This document shows positions 20,775-31,877 of a DNA stretch of 64,000 nt, one piece after another; positions within the stretch are counted from its first letter, which is position 1, and every line of letters starts with the position of its first letter. Made by a program: the position numbers and the translations under genes. The notes beneath the pieces were generated by a model. That model was not told where the DNA came from. It saw only the letters and a program-made list of their open reading frames with translations, and searched no databases. This stretch comes from Pachysolen tannophilus NRRL Y-2460 (taxonomy: Eukaryota; Ascomycota; Pichiomycetes; Alaninales; Pachysolenaceae). Where the stretch lies: positions 286,108 to 350,107 of the forward strand of contig KV454011.1 in assembly GCA_001661245.1 (NCBI GenBank), read 5' to 3'.

Positions 20775-22868
20775 TCAGCAACCTACTAACTTATTACCTG
20801 GAATGGTGTAACCAGCGCCAGTCCATGTTGTCTTATTGTAATCCTCATAAGCATCTGGATGAGCTTCAATGTAGTCGTAGGTTGGATAATCATCAGGATC
20901 ACATGTGAGTGAAATAGAATCATTTGGTTGATAGATTCTAACATAGTCAACACTAAGAGTGACTGGGAAAGCAATAGAAGGCCAATCGATATATGCCCAA
21001 TTATTGGAAATACCTAAATTCATGATAATTGACATTGGTTCTTTTGAAATTCTTCTAAAATCAATATTACCATTTGGTGACAATGCATAAGATCTAACGG
21101 TAAAAGTTGGATCATCACCAACAAACCATCTAACATAACCATCGTCATCATCATTTAAATATTCATAAGCATATTTCTGATAATCATGAACACCAGATGA
21201 ACCCAACTCATACCATGTAGTATTCAAAGTAGTTGTTGCAGAAACAGCTTGTTGATTAGGTCCACCAGTATATGTATTCATTGTAGTGATTGAAAAATTA
21301 TAAATTTCAGTAAAATTATAATCAGGATAATACCAAATATCCATTGGGGCGATTTGTAAAGATTGTGAAGCAACACCTACACCAACGGTAGTATCCATTT
21401 CACCTTCAATAATATCAATTTCTGGAGCTCCTCTACCAGTACCTGGATTTGGATGTTCATCACCTTCACAAGTACATGAATTTAATCTTTGACCTGGTAA
21501 ATAAGAAATACCATCTGGAGAAGATTGATTTGGTGTTATACCAACATCACATGCTTCATAAGAATATGGCCATACACCATAAGTAGTGGCCATATAACCT
21601 GGTCTACCCAAGTTTCCCATTGACCAAAGACCTGGCCATAATCCAGTAACGTTACCATAATTAGGAAATCTAGCTGAAATTTCCAATACTCCTTGAGTAA
21701 AACATAATCTATTCCAAGAATGTAACATACCAGATCTATAGAATAAATCATGATTTTTAAAAGCATCCATTCTCATTTTCACTGTACCATTTCCTGTTGT
21801 TACTGCATCGGGATCATACCATTCTAAATCTTCAGTAGCAGCATAATTTAAATCTGCAGCATACCAAAATTGATCATCACCATCATAAAAAGTTCTTCCT
21901 TCAGCATTGAATTCATCACTGAAAACTAAAGTCCATTCAGAACCATCCAAAGCTGTTCTTGAATAAACATCATCTGGAGTATCAGGATCAACTAATGATG
22001 TTCTTATCAGTGAAAGTTGAGGATATGTATAATCAGTCAAAACGGTATATTCTGATTCAACCACAGTACTTGTATCTGCTATACCTGTATATGTTAATAA
22101 TGGAAGTATTACAAACACCAGGATAGCTCCTGCAATCATAAATAAAAATCCAAAAACACCACCAGCAGATCTTTTATCCATTGATTTTAAATCATATAAA
22201 AATCTATTTTTATCATATTGAGCATCCAGTATTGGATCTGGGTTATGCAAATAATCATCTGGTTCTTTATCTTCAATATGTAAAGGGAAAGAAGAAGCTG
22301 GATAACCACCAAAGGGAGAAAAATCTGCATCTATTAATAATGGATTTGTTGACCTATCACTTAATGAAGAATCATCTCTATTTAAATGTTGTAATAAACT
22401 TGATCTTGAACCCAGAGAAGCATATGACAAGACCCTTGATGAATTTATAGCAGAAGGATACCTATCAAATTCAGGAGGTGTCAATCCATTTGTATGACCT
22501 GATGCATTCAAGAAATTAGCAGCGGTAAAATCATTTGGAGTTGTTGGATTAAAGATCTGAGATTCTGTGGCACTATTTCTTATACCATCACCCCCTCTTC
22601 CTCCAAGTGCAGCAGCGCCAACACCTGTCCCAGCAGCAGCGGCGGCAGCACCAGTAGCAGCACCAGCAGCACCAGCACCACCACCGGCGGCAGCATCCAG
22701 ATTCGTCAATGAAGTGGTTGAATCATAACCTTCATCAAAAGTCATGCTGTTTGCATGTTGTGCTCTCTGATAATCATCTTCAGTAGTGAAAGGATTCTCC
22801 AACGAATCATCAGAATTATCGTTTGCATTCCCAAGGGTTGGTGTTCCTGTTAAATTCCTTGTACTCAT
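20775..22868 (-). CDS. KRE6: Kre6/Skn1 family protein required for beta-1,6-glucan synthesis
   Basis: A type II membrane glycoprotein with a GH16-like luminal domain, needed for cell-wall beta-1,6-glucan assembly (established for KRE6/SKN1). It has 697 residues. The cytosolic N-terminal tail of about 235 residues holds an Ala/Gly-rich stretch (about 60-95). A membrane anchor follows at about 236-262 (VFGFLFMIAGAILVFVILPL). The GH16-like domain starts with WTLVFSDEFNAEGRTFYDGD. It carries the acidic motif EIDIIEGEMD at about residue 482, and has the paired segments NYGNVTGLWPGLWSMGNLG and LNLGISNNW-like MNLGISNNWAYIDW. The C-terminus is at a TGA that lies 45 bases from the assembly gap. S. cerevisiae has two paralogues; I use KRE6 as the family symbol and cannot separate it from SKN1. 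A CTG at 22121-22119 sits in the membrane helix. Confidence 0.93.
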   Translation of the reverse strand: MSTRNLTGTPTLGNANDNSDDSLENPFTTEDDYQRAQHANSMTFDEGYDSTTSLTNLDAAAGGGAGAAGAATGAAAAAAGTGVGAAALGGRGGDGIRNSATESQIFNPTTPNDFTAANFLNASGHTNGLTPPEFDRYPSAINSSRVLSYASLGSRSSLLQHLNRDDSSLSDRSTNPLLIDADFSPFGGYPASSFPLHIEDKEPDDYLHNPDPILDAQYDKNRFLYDLKSMDKRSAGGVFGFLFMIAGAILVFVILPLLTYTGIADTSTVVESEYTVLTDYTYPQLSLIRTSLVDPDTPDDVYSRTALDGSEWTLVFSDEFNAEGRTFYDGDDQFWYAADLNYAATEDLEWYDPDAVTTGNGTVKMRMDAFKNHDLFYRSGMLHSWNRLCFTQGVLEISARFPNYGNVTGLWPGLWSMGNLGRPGYMATTYGVWPYSYEACDVGITPNQSSPDGISYLPGQRLNSCTCEGDEHPNPGTGRGAPEIDIIEGEMDTTVGVGVASQSLQIAPMDIWYYPDYNFTEIYNFSITTMNTYTGGPNQQAVSATTTLNTTWYELGSSGVHDYQKYAYEYLNDDDDGYVRWFVGDDPTFTVRSYALSPNGNIDFRRISKEPMSIIMNLGISNNWAYIDWPSIAFPVTLSVDYVRIYQPNDSISLTCDPDDYPTYDYIEAHPDAYEDYNKTTWTGAGYTIPGNKLVGC

Positions 22869-23736
22869 GCTGTGCCTATTAATATTAATATTATATTATT
22901 CTTATTCTTATTCTTAATGTTGTTATATATATACACAATTCGACCAAAAGTATTCCAAAACTACTTTCCTTTTGATCTTAATTACTTTTTTTTAATTAAC
23001 CGCCGATAGAAAGAATGAATATCAGAAGGCAACAAAAAATAATAGAAATAAATAAATTATATTTTTTTTTTATAAAAAAAAAAGGATGCCTATTAAATCT
23101 TTAATCGTATTTGAAAACTCATTCACCTAATAATAAAAAGATCAAACTTTTAAAAAGGGTCTTGGAATCTCTTGTCAGAATTTATGCTAATTTTATGATT
23201 TATTCTATTATATTTTTGTTTACTATTTAAAAAAAGAAAGAAAAAAAATTTTTTTATGACATATATATATATTTATATATATATATATATATTATAAAGG
23301 AATGTTACTATATATATTAATTTCTTTATATATAGTGAAAGCCACCTTCACATATTATGTCTGAGATCAAACAGAAAACAAAGAAAAAAAAAATTTTTTT
23401 TTTTTTTTTGTTTCATACATTTTTACAGCGCCAAAAAAAAAAAAAAACGCCTAAAAAAGCGTTAAAAAGTAAAAAAAAGCAAAAAAAAGTATTAATTCGC
23501 GAAATTTTTTGGAGCTAAGCCTTTTGTAAGAGCCAGTAGTAGAGGAGGATGGTATCCTTCTTTGATCCCTAGTGTTTGCCCATAGAAGAAGGGGCAATAA
23601 TGAAAAGTTTTTGGTGGCTCTGTGATTTAAAACTTTTTATTTTTTTTTTAAGTTAAAAAATCTGATGAATGTATATATATATATTTTGGGGGTTAATAGT
23701 TTTTTTTACCAAGGAGGATATAGAATGTGCGTGTCA
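22869..23736. other. Intergenic region upstream of KRE6 with homopolymers and a hairpin-rich island
   Basis: An 868-base stretch between the KRE6 start and the URN1-like stop. It contains TA-rich microsatellites (about 23260-23294 and 23673-23685) and A/T homopolymers (about 23383-23409, 23430-23445). The segment at 23515-23610 is markedly less AT-rich and can form two hairpins (AGGAT/ATCCT near 23547-23559, and TTGCCC/GGGCAA near 23577-23598). This is probably KRE6 promoter plus URN1 3' UTR, with a possible structured RNA (see findings). Confidence 0.5.
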
Positions 23737-25242
23737 TTAGTGGGATGGGTTTTGTGTGTGGAAAGTTTTTAACCTGTGATAAATTTCCTCTTTTGTGAAG
23801 GGGAAATATTTTTGTATTAGTTTTTCCGTCACCGTGGACACTGCAGAAATTGTAGACGTTGTTGGCAGCACTGGAAGCACTGGCAGCGGTGCTACCGTTG
23901 ACTGCGATAACTTTTTTGAATGGGTTAGGTGCAGTGTCCGCTCATGCTCCGCAGATTCAACGGATTGTGGTGGTGCAAGCTGCGTTGAGTTCTGCGTTGG
24001 CTGCGCCAGCCCTAAATTAGCTTTATTTAAATCCTTTGAATTCAAATTTAAAGAATTTCCAGAATTTTTTCCGCAGCAGGAATAATATAAAATTGTATAT
24101 TCTCTGTAAAAATTCTCCTTCTCCTTGTCGGATAAGTCTATGTGTGAGAATTCTGATTTAAATTTTCTCCTGAATTCTATATAGTATAATTTTTTTTTCA
24201 ACTTGGGTATCTTGGAGTTAAGATATTCAATATACTGTAGAATGGGGTTATTGGCTAAGAATTCGTTGTAATCCTCCTCTTGGTGCTGTTCCAACGGCAG
24301 CAGCTGGGACTGCAGCAGCAGCAGAGTGAGCAGTAATTTTTCTTTGCACCATTCATCAAATATAGCTTTCCTCTGTTTGTTATTATCAACTACTAAAAAC
24401 CGTGGTTGCTCGATAAGTTTATCAATTTCTAAATCAAACGAACTATATGGATTTATACCAAGATCATCTAGTAATGACTTGAACTCATCTCTTGATGTAG
24501 AGTCTATATCGGTTTCAAAATCAGAAAAATTAATTCCCTCGTTGTCTGAAGAAACACTATCACTATCTATATCCAGAGTTTCCTCCAAACTATCTTCTTC
24601 TTCTTTTTCTTCTTTTTCTTCTTCTTCTTCTGAATCCTCTTCGCTTGATGATCCGTACCCTAATACCAACGGTTCAGTTGTAAAAAATTTTTCCTCTTTC
24701 AAATTTTTTTTCGAATCCGATCCTGACTCTATTCCAGATTCATCACACTTTGATGATGATGATGATGATGACACCAGTACCGCTACCGGCTTTGTTTCCG
24801 TTTCCTTGACCAAATATTTTTGCGATAAATAATTTTCATCTTTAACTTGTAATCGAAGTCCTCTTGCTTTTGCAATTAATAACAACATATCCAGTTTATC
24901 TAAATCTTGAATCTTGGCTCGTAACTCTTCATCTTGTTCAATTTCATCATAAATAACCCACTTAGAAACCAGTGTAACCTTATTATGATAAAATTTTCCA
25001 CCTCTAGAAGTTATAACCATTACCCAGTTGTTAACTAACCCAATCTCATATAATGGATCTCCATAATCATTTATATTAACTTGATTAAATTTACCATCTC
25101 TTTTACGAAATTTCTCACTTCGTACTACTGGTCTTTCATTATTCATCTTCGATTTTAATTGAACATTTTCAATATTATCATAATACAGGTCTAGAATACC
25201 AGTCCCGTGTTCTAACCAACTCGATTTAGTTTCTTCCGTCAT
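23737..25242 (-). CDS. URN1: WW/FF-domain pre-mRNA splicing factor, Urn1-like
   Basis: A 501-residue protein with a WW-like segment at about residues 70-95 (NNWVMVITSRGGKFYHNKVT followed by a Trp). An acidic Glu/Asp/Ser region at about 195-245 follows. One FF domain lies at about 252-310: DEFKSLLDDLGINPYSSFD, a PRFLVV core, and IFDEWCKEKL as the closing helix. WW followed by FF is the architecture of yeast Urn1, a protein of the NTC/spliceosome, so the call rests on domain order and on location: URN1 (YPR152C) lies near NCE102, PIN3, NCA2 and KRE6 in S. cerevisiae, all of which are neighbours here. The WW domain is weak (first Trp context unusual), and overall identity is low. It is divergent from PRE9, with 157 bases between their starts. 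Confidence 0.7.
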   Translation of the reverse strand: MTEETKSSWLEHGTGILDLYYDNIENVQLKSKMNNERPVVRSEKFRKRDGKFNQVNINDYGDPLYEIGLVNNWVMVITSRGGKFYHNKVTLVSKWVIYDEIEQDEELRAKIQDLDKLDMLLLIAKARGLRLQVKDENYLSQKYLVKETETKPVAVLVSSSSSSSKCDESGIESGSDSKKNLKEEKFFTTEPLVLGYGSSSEEDSEEEEEKEEKEEEDSLEETLDIDSDSVSSDNEGINFSDFETDIDSTSRDEFKSLLDDLGINPYSSFDLEIDKLIEQPRFLVVDNNKQRKAIFDEWCKEKLLLTLLLLQSQLLPLEQHQEEDYNEFLANNPILQYIEYLNSKIPKLKKKLYYIEFRRKFKSEFSHIDLSDKEKENFYREYTILYYSCCGKNSGNSLNLNSKDLNKANLGLAQPTQNSTQLAPPQSVESAEHERTLHLTHSKKLSQSTVAPLPVLPVLPTTSTISAVSTVTEKLIQKYFPFTKEEIYHRLKTFHTQNPSH

Positions 25243-25363
25243 AATGTTTTTAAATCGTATTTCGTATTAAATAACTACTTAACAAACTACGCACTACTTA
25301 AAATTGGAAAAAAATAACTGAAAAGTAAAATAAATCAAATTTATATATAATAAATATATATAA

Positions 25364-26394
<1,031 letters not shown>

Positions 26395-26660
26395 TCATAT
26401 ATACTACTTATTTTTTTTTATTTCTATTATCTCTTTCCATTCTTATTATATCTTTTAGAATGAATGAATGCTCTTCTCTTAAATTAGTTAAATTTATCGT
26501 CGTGTTCAATTGTAACAAAATTGTTTGTTCTTTTTACCAAAAAAAAAAAGTAAAAATTGAAGAAAACAACTAAAAAAATGAGTTGCCACTAATAAAACCC
26601 ATATAAAATAAATAGATTATTTAATTTAAATATATTAAGAATTGATAATAATCTTTAGGA

Positions 26661-27639
26661 ATGTCAAGACCAGTGGAATTTCTATCTAGTATGTAAGAAT
26701 TTTGATATAATTTATTTTGAAAGTTTTTTGTTTTTTTTTTTTTTTTTTTTTTAGAAAAAGAGAATGTGTTAAACTAACTAACTAACTTTAATTTTTTACT
26801 TTTTTTTTTTTTTAGGAATCGCAATTCCAGCAGGAATAGCTATTACAGCTGCTCAATATAGTATGTACGATGTTAAAGGTGGTTCAAGAGCAGTTATTTT
26901 TGATAGATTTGAAGGTGTGAAGCAACTGGTTATTGGTGAGGGTACACATTTCTTGGTTCCATGGCTTCAAAAAGCTATTGTTTTTGATGTTAGAACTAGA
27001 CCAAGAAATATTACTACTGTTACTGGATCAAAAGATTTACAACAAGTTTCACTTACTCTTAGAGTTTTGCATAGACCAGATATAGGAAATTTGCCAAATA
27101 TTTATCAACATTTGGGTCTTGATTATGATGAAAGAGTTCTACCATCTATTGGTAATGAAGTTTTGAAAAGTATTGTTGCTCAATTTGATGCTGCAGAATT
27201 AATTACTCAACGTGAAATTGTTTCACAAAGAATTCGTCAAGAATTATCGACAAGAGCAAAAGAGTTTAATATTAAATTAGAAGATGTATCAATTACTCAT
27301 TTGACATTTGGTAGAGAATTTACAAAAGCTGTTGAAAGAAAACAAATTGCACAACAAGATGCTGAAAGACTGAAATTTCTTGTTGAAAAAGCTGAACAAA
27401 CAAGACAGGCTTCGGTTATTAGAGCAGAAGGTGAAGCAGAAGCAGCAGATCATATTTCAAAAGCTTTGGCCAAAAATGGTGATGGGTTATTGTTAATTAG
27501 AAGAATTGAAGCATCAAAAGAGATTGCAGCAACCTTAGCAAACTCTCCAAATGTTACATACTTGCCAGGTAAGACTACTGGTGGTAGTGGTGGTGATGGT
27601 GGTAATAACAATTCTTTATTGCTTAATATTGGACGTTAA
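26661..27639 (+). CDS. PHB1: Prohibitin 1, inner mitochondrial membrane scaffold
   Basis: Forms ring complexes with Phb2 in the inner mitochondrial membrane, acting as a membrane scaffold and regulating m-AAA protease (established). Two exons, 26661-26688 and 26816-27639, give 283 residues against 287 in yeast. The short first exon encodes MSRPVEFLS; exon 2 continues with a hydrophobic anchor and [18 protein letters not shown]. The SPFH domain is intact ([29 protein letters not shown]), and the C-terminus NSLLLNIGR is the yeast signature. A CTG codon at 27370-27372 (residue 195) lies in [15 protein letters not shown], where essentially all prohibitins known to me have Ala. It neighbours PRE9 on the same strand, as the two genes are close in S. 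cerevisiae (YGR132C and YGR135W). Confidence 0.97.
26689..26815 (+). other. PHB1: PHB1 intron
   Basis: A 127-base intron. The 5' site is the yeast consensus GTATGT. The branch region has tandem ACTAAC copies (26773-26786) instead of a single TACTAAC. The 3' end is a long T tract followed by TTTAG at 26815. It interrupts an Arg codon (A|GA). A decoy TTTAG near 26755 lies upstream of the branch point. Confidence 0.93.
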
Positions 27640-28847
27640 AAAAAGAAAAGAACTTTTTATTAGTTTTTTTTTTTTTTTTTTTTTTTTGCCAATTTTTGCC
27701 AGAGTTTTCAAGATTTAAACTAATTCAATAATATTTTTTTATTTGGTTTTAAACTGATTTTTTGTATATAGCTTTTATTTTATTATATTTTCATTTTTTT
27801 ATTTAATATTTCACTCTTAACATTTAACTTAATATAGTAAAGAAATTATTCAATGGTTTAGTCAAACTTATATAAAAGAATTTCCTCTTTTGGAATAAGG
27901 TTTGGGTGCGCTGTACGGTGTATTAAAAAAAGAACAAAAAACTTTCAAAATTCAATTCAACTTAAGAAGATTGGTTCTTTTTGAGCAGTTTAAATTGGAA
28001 AGTATAAGTTATAGAGATAATTCTTAGGAAAGAAATTGAATTAAAATAATTTCCCAAAATGTATGTTTACATCTTCAATAAAAAAAAACCTTGTGAATTG
28101 CTGTTCAATAATAATATCACCGTTGAAAATAAAAGCGAATGCGAATTAAATAAAATATAATAGTAAAATTACAAATAAATTTATTAAAAATAATTAATTA
28201 CACACTAATGTCACCTAGTATAATAGTCAACTAAAAGAATAGTGAAAAGATTAAAATGGTGACATTCTCAATTTTTTCATTATTAAAAAAAAATTCAATA
28301 AAAGATAAAACAAGTAAAAAAGAATCACTCTTGGAAAGAAAAAAAAAAACAAAAAAAAAAAACAGCATTTGTTTAAAAAATTGTCAATCTCCTTTTCTTT
28401 CTTTTTTTCCGGAGTTTTTGATTGTTCATCTTTCTTTCCCTCTCTCTCTTTTCCCCGTGGTATATAAACGCAATTCCTTAAAGCTCCATTAATTGATGTA
28501 CTTTCTTTTTTCCTTTTTGGTATGTAAATTAAATTGTAGGAAGGGAGAAATTGCTGAAAGAAGAAGAAGAAGAAGAATAAGAAAAAAAAAAAAATTAAAA
28601 TAAAAGGAAAGGATAACTCATCAAAAATAAAAATAAAAATAAAATAAAATAAAATGAATTTAGAATATGAAAAGCAAATTCACCAAATTCTGGTCAAAAT
28701 GTTATGATAAAATTAACAACAAAATAAAATAAAAAATTAACGAAAAGTAGTTATTGAATTTCATAAAACGCTTAGTAATTTATCTTTAAAAGAACAATAT
28801 CAAAAAAAAAAAAATAAAAAATAAAACGAGTTTCTTTTTTAATTCTC
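27640..28847. other. Gene-free region between PHB1 and NCE102
   Basis: About 1.2 kb between convergent genes, very AT-rich. A T-run follows the PHB1 stop (about 27666-27686). A plus-strand frame at 28256-28492 is mostly Lys/Ser and Phe/Leu from homopolymers, and I do not believe it is a gene. A purine-rich GAAGAAGAA run lies at about 28556-28576. No RNA gene was recognised. Confidence 0.55.
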
Positions 28848-29369
28848 TTAAACTTGAGTCATTGTTGGGACACCTGTACTTGGAGCTCTTTTTGTTGAAG
28901 TTCTGAAACCAAAAGCACCATTTTTAATTAATGAAATGATTTGGAAAATCAATGAAATTAAAAAGACAAAGAAACTGAAATACAAAAATGCAACAGTTGC
29001 TTGTGCTTTTCTACATCTATCTGTTGAACCTTGTGCAACCTTGTTACTACTCAAATAAGAGCTGTTTGTACATGAATGGCATCTAATTGCCGCAGCCAAA
29101 GCACATCCACCTGCAAATGTGAATACAGTGTTCAAGAAATCCAATGTAACCAACAAAGCTGGCCAAGCTAAAATCTCAATAAAATAAGCCAACAACCCAT
29201 AAATTGAAGAAAATAATATACCAAACGCACCTGCAAAAATTACATAGTTAACTTGAGGATTATGTTGACTAATCGTTGTAGCAGCCAATGAACCAGATAA
29301 ACCAATAATAATAACCAAGAATGCAAAGTTTATGCCTCTCAATACAACATCACCAATTGAAAGTGCCAT
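28848..29369 (-). CDS. NCE102: Nce102/Fhn1-type MARVEL eisosome protein
   Basis: A four-helix plasma-membrane protein of eisosome/MCC domains that senses sphingolipids and restrains Pkh kinases (established for Nce102). It has 173 residues, the family's usual length. The start MALSIGDVVLRGINFAFLVI is diagnostic. The four hydrophobic helices are at about residues 11-31, 38-62, 68-95 and 120-147, and the second luminal loop has the conserved CHSCTN cysteine pair. The short C-terminal tail is Thr/Ser-rich. S. cerevisiae has the pair NCE102 (YPR149W) and FHN1 (YGR131W); in this window it lies between PHB1 and LSB1/PIN3, matching both duplicated copies of the neighbourhood. Its promoter is part of the 2.5 kb intergenic region shared with LSB1. 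Confidence 0.95.
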   Translation of the reverse strand: MALSIGDVVLRGINFAFLVIIIGLSGSLAATTISQHNPQVNYVIFAGAFGILFSSIYGLLAYFIEILAWPALLVTLDFLNTVFTFAGGCALAAAIRCHSCTNSSYLSSNKVAQGSTDRCRKAQATVAFLYFSFFVFLISLIFQIISLIKNGAFGFRTSTKRAPSTGVPTMTQV

Positions 29370-29959
29370 TTTTCAAAATCTATACTTTTTATTTTAATTA
29401 TTTTTCTTTTTTTTTTTCTAATACAAATAAATAAAAAATACCTTCAATTTATTTATACTTATATTATTAAATTTTAAAAATTGTCTCTACTGCAATTCTT
29501 AACTTCTTTTTTTGTATTTTTAGTTTTTTTTTCTTTCTTATTATTAAGAAAATCTAGCAATATAATTAAATGTATTTAAACAGTTTTAAACAGTGAGAGT
29601 TAAAAAGAGAATTAATTGATTCTTCTTTTTTTTTTTTTGAAAAACAAATTTATAATTAATTGTTATATTTTTTAAAAAATATAAAATAAAATAAATTAAA
29701 AAAATTTTAAAATAATATATTACAAAATGATTAATGGCAAATTGCCTAGTTTATATTATGTTCTGTAGTTATATAGAATTTCAAGCAACTTAAAAATAAT
29801 TTAATAATAATATGCTTTTTCTTTTAACTAAAAAGCGGGAAACTTGTACTATCCGAAAAGAGGACAATGTCATGCAAGTTGGTATGGAAACATAATAGGC
29901 GTATTGCATGGGTTCCTTTTTAAAGAGGTGTAAAAAAAAAAAATATATATCCCAAGAGA

Positions 29960-29984
29960 GAAAAGAAAAGAAAAGAAAAGAAAA
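29960..29984. repeat. AAAAG microsatellite
   Basis: About five perfect copies of AAAAG, about 590 bases upstream of the NCE102 start. A simple slippage repeat. Confidence 0.9.
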
Positions 29985-30636
29985 CTATTTAATTAGTTAA
30001 GTTAGATGGAATGATGAATTAGCCATTCATTATTTATTGAAAATTAATAGTTTATACTATCTATGGTGGTGTATGTAAGTTAATAAATGAATGATAAATG
30101 ATAAAATAATAAATTTTAGTTTTTCGTAATTCACCACCACCCCAATGTAAGAAGAGAATTGTCTGGAAGTAAAGTTTTTTTTTTTCCCTTGTATTACCGA
30201 TCTTAGCTGCACGGTATATTATTTTTATATTGTTGCTATGATGACCTTAAAATGTTTTGATAATAGTGGAATAGTCCCCCCCCCTTTATTATTATTATTT
30301 TTTTTTTTAACATCTTACTTCTTAAGATAGAAAAGAAAAAAATGACAGTTTTTACGTGCGTACCAGGCGTGTGCTCCACCTATTACTAGTATTACTAGTA
30401 TTTAATTAATAATATTTATTCATCAATTTATTATCTATTATCAAGATGATATGCGAAATAGTGACCGCGGAGTTTAGTTAACTTGCTCTCAATGATTTTC
30501 AAATTTGCAACCAATTTTGTGAATAGAAAGAAGTTTAATTTTTGAACACTGTTAAATCACGTACATATGGATCATCGAATGTAAAATAATAAAAATAGCA
30601 AGAACATGGGCGTCATTTTTTTCGTAAAAGTGTAAT

Positions 30637-30664
30637 GGTTGGTTGGTTGGTTGGTTAATTGGTT
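30637..30664. repeat. GGTT microsatellite
   Basis: Five perfect GGTT units (30637-30656) followed by AATTGGTT. It lies midway between NCE102 and LSB1. Confidence 0.9.
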
Positions 30665-31571
30665 AGTTTCAGTAGGTTAAAACCTATATAGTAGGTAGTA
30701 ATACTAAAGTAATAGTAGTGGTTGTTGAATTTCTGCAGCATTTCTCTTCTGGGATAGCACGCTGGAACTCAAGGCAAAGACAAAGACAAAGACCATAGGT
30801 TGTTGTTCTTTGTTTAAGACGGACTACATGTCAAATTTCCTATTCCAGAACTACACTTAAGTCCCAAAGAGGAAATTTGTATATATATTTTTTTATTCTT
30901 CTTTCGGATAATGACACCTTTCTTTACAGGAGAAGTAATGATGTTTACAATTTGCCATAAAGGGTAAAGTGATAACACTTTAACTACCGGCAACTAAAAA
31001 AAAAAAAATAAAAAAATTAAACTTCCTTCCTTATTCTTTTCTAGAAAGAATAAAAGGAAAAAAAAAAAATTCTTGTTTTCACCATCAACAAGAAAGTTTT
31101 TTTTTTTTTTTTTTTTAGTCCTGCTTAAAAAGCTTAATCTTAATGAAAAGAAACTTGTGAAGTTTAATTTCGATAAAGAAGAAATTTTTGTATTGTCATG
31201 TGTAAACCAAAAGAGAATTGAATTTTTGACCCAAACGTTTAAAAACTAATCTCTTTTTTTTTTTTTTTATAGTTCCATCGCCATAAAACCAATACCATAA
31301 TAACTTATTTTCTTTTTCTTTTGCGCCATTCACGTGATGACGGCTGTTGGTGGTTTTCATAATCCATCACTTACTTACTATACTGACCAACACCAATCTA
31401 CCTCATCGAATGTTTGTACATATATGTATGTAAGTATGTGTATCATCGGCATCTTTTTCGGCAATCGGAACAAAATAGAAAAAAAAAAAAAAAAAAAATA
31501 GTTAACACCAGCCACAACTAGTCAGTGCCTGTTTCATCTAGTTTAATAGAGTAAGTGTGGCTTTACTTTTT

Positions 31572-31596
31572 TTTACTTTACTTTACTTTACTTTAC
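31572..31596. repeat. CTTTA/ACTTT microsatellite
   Basis: About five copies of a five-base unit in the LSB1 promoter, about 290 bases upstream of its ATG. Confidence 0.85.
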
Positions 31597-31877
31597 ATTT
31601 TTTGTTTTTTTCCAAGTAAGTTTCCTGTTGTGGTACTTTGTGGCTATGCGCGCACTTTCTTTCTTACTTTCTAGTAATAAAACGTTAATTGCGGTCCGTC
31701 AGTTAGTCCGTAAGTCAAGTAAATCAGTTAAGTGTTTTAACAATTTTTCTTTTATCTTAGATTTAAAATTTTATTTAAATCAATAAATTATTGAAAAAGA
31801 AATTTATTGATTGTGTTGATATTTTTACAGGTTACTTTTTTTTTCTTTTTTTGATTTTTGGTTTTAATTTGATAAAC

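Larger units (their letters stand above)
29370..31877. other. Long gene-free region between divergent NCE102 and LSB1
   Basis: The largest gene-free stretch, 2.5 kb. It contains several simple repeats (listed separately), a run of nine C followed by T (near 30275-30284, containing the STRE core CCCCT), a CCGCGG palindrome (about 30466-30471), a TCACGTGA E-box (31330-31337) and an inverted repeat of CAAATTTCC at 30832-30840 and 30871-30879. Several parts (about 29840-29930, 30350-30370, 30730-30880) are less AT-rich than the rest. No ORF, tRNA or known snRNA was recognised. It is probably two long stress-type promoters, with possible unannotated RNA. Confidence 0.5.

Noticed and set aside
28256-28492. 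78-codon ORF between PHB1 and NCE102
   Set aside because: It is made of homopolymer-derived Lys and Phe/Ser runs with no recognisable domain.
31330-31337. TCACGTGA as a centromere CDEI element
   Set aside because: There is no CDEIII-like element or long AT core at the right distance; a Cbf1/Pho4-type E-box in the LSB1 promoter is simpler.
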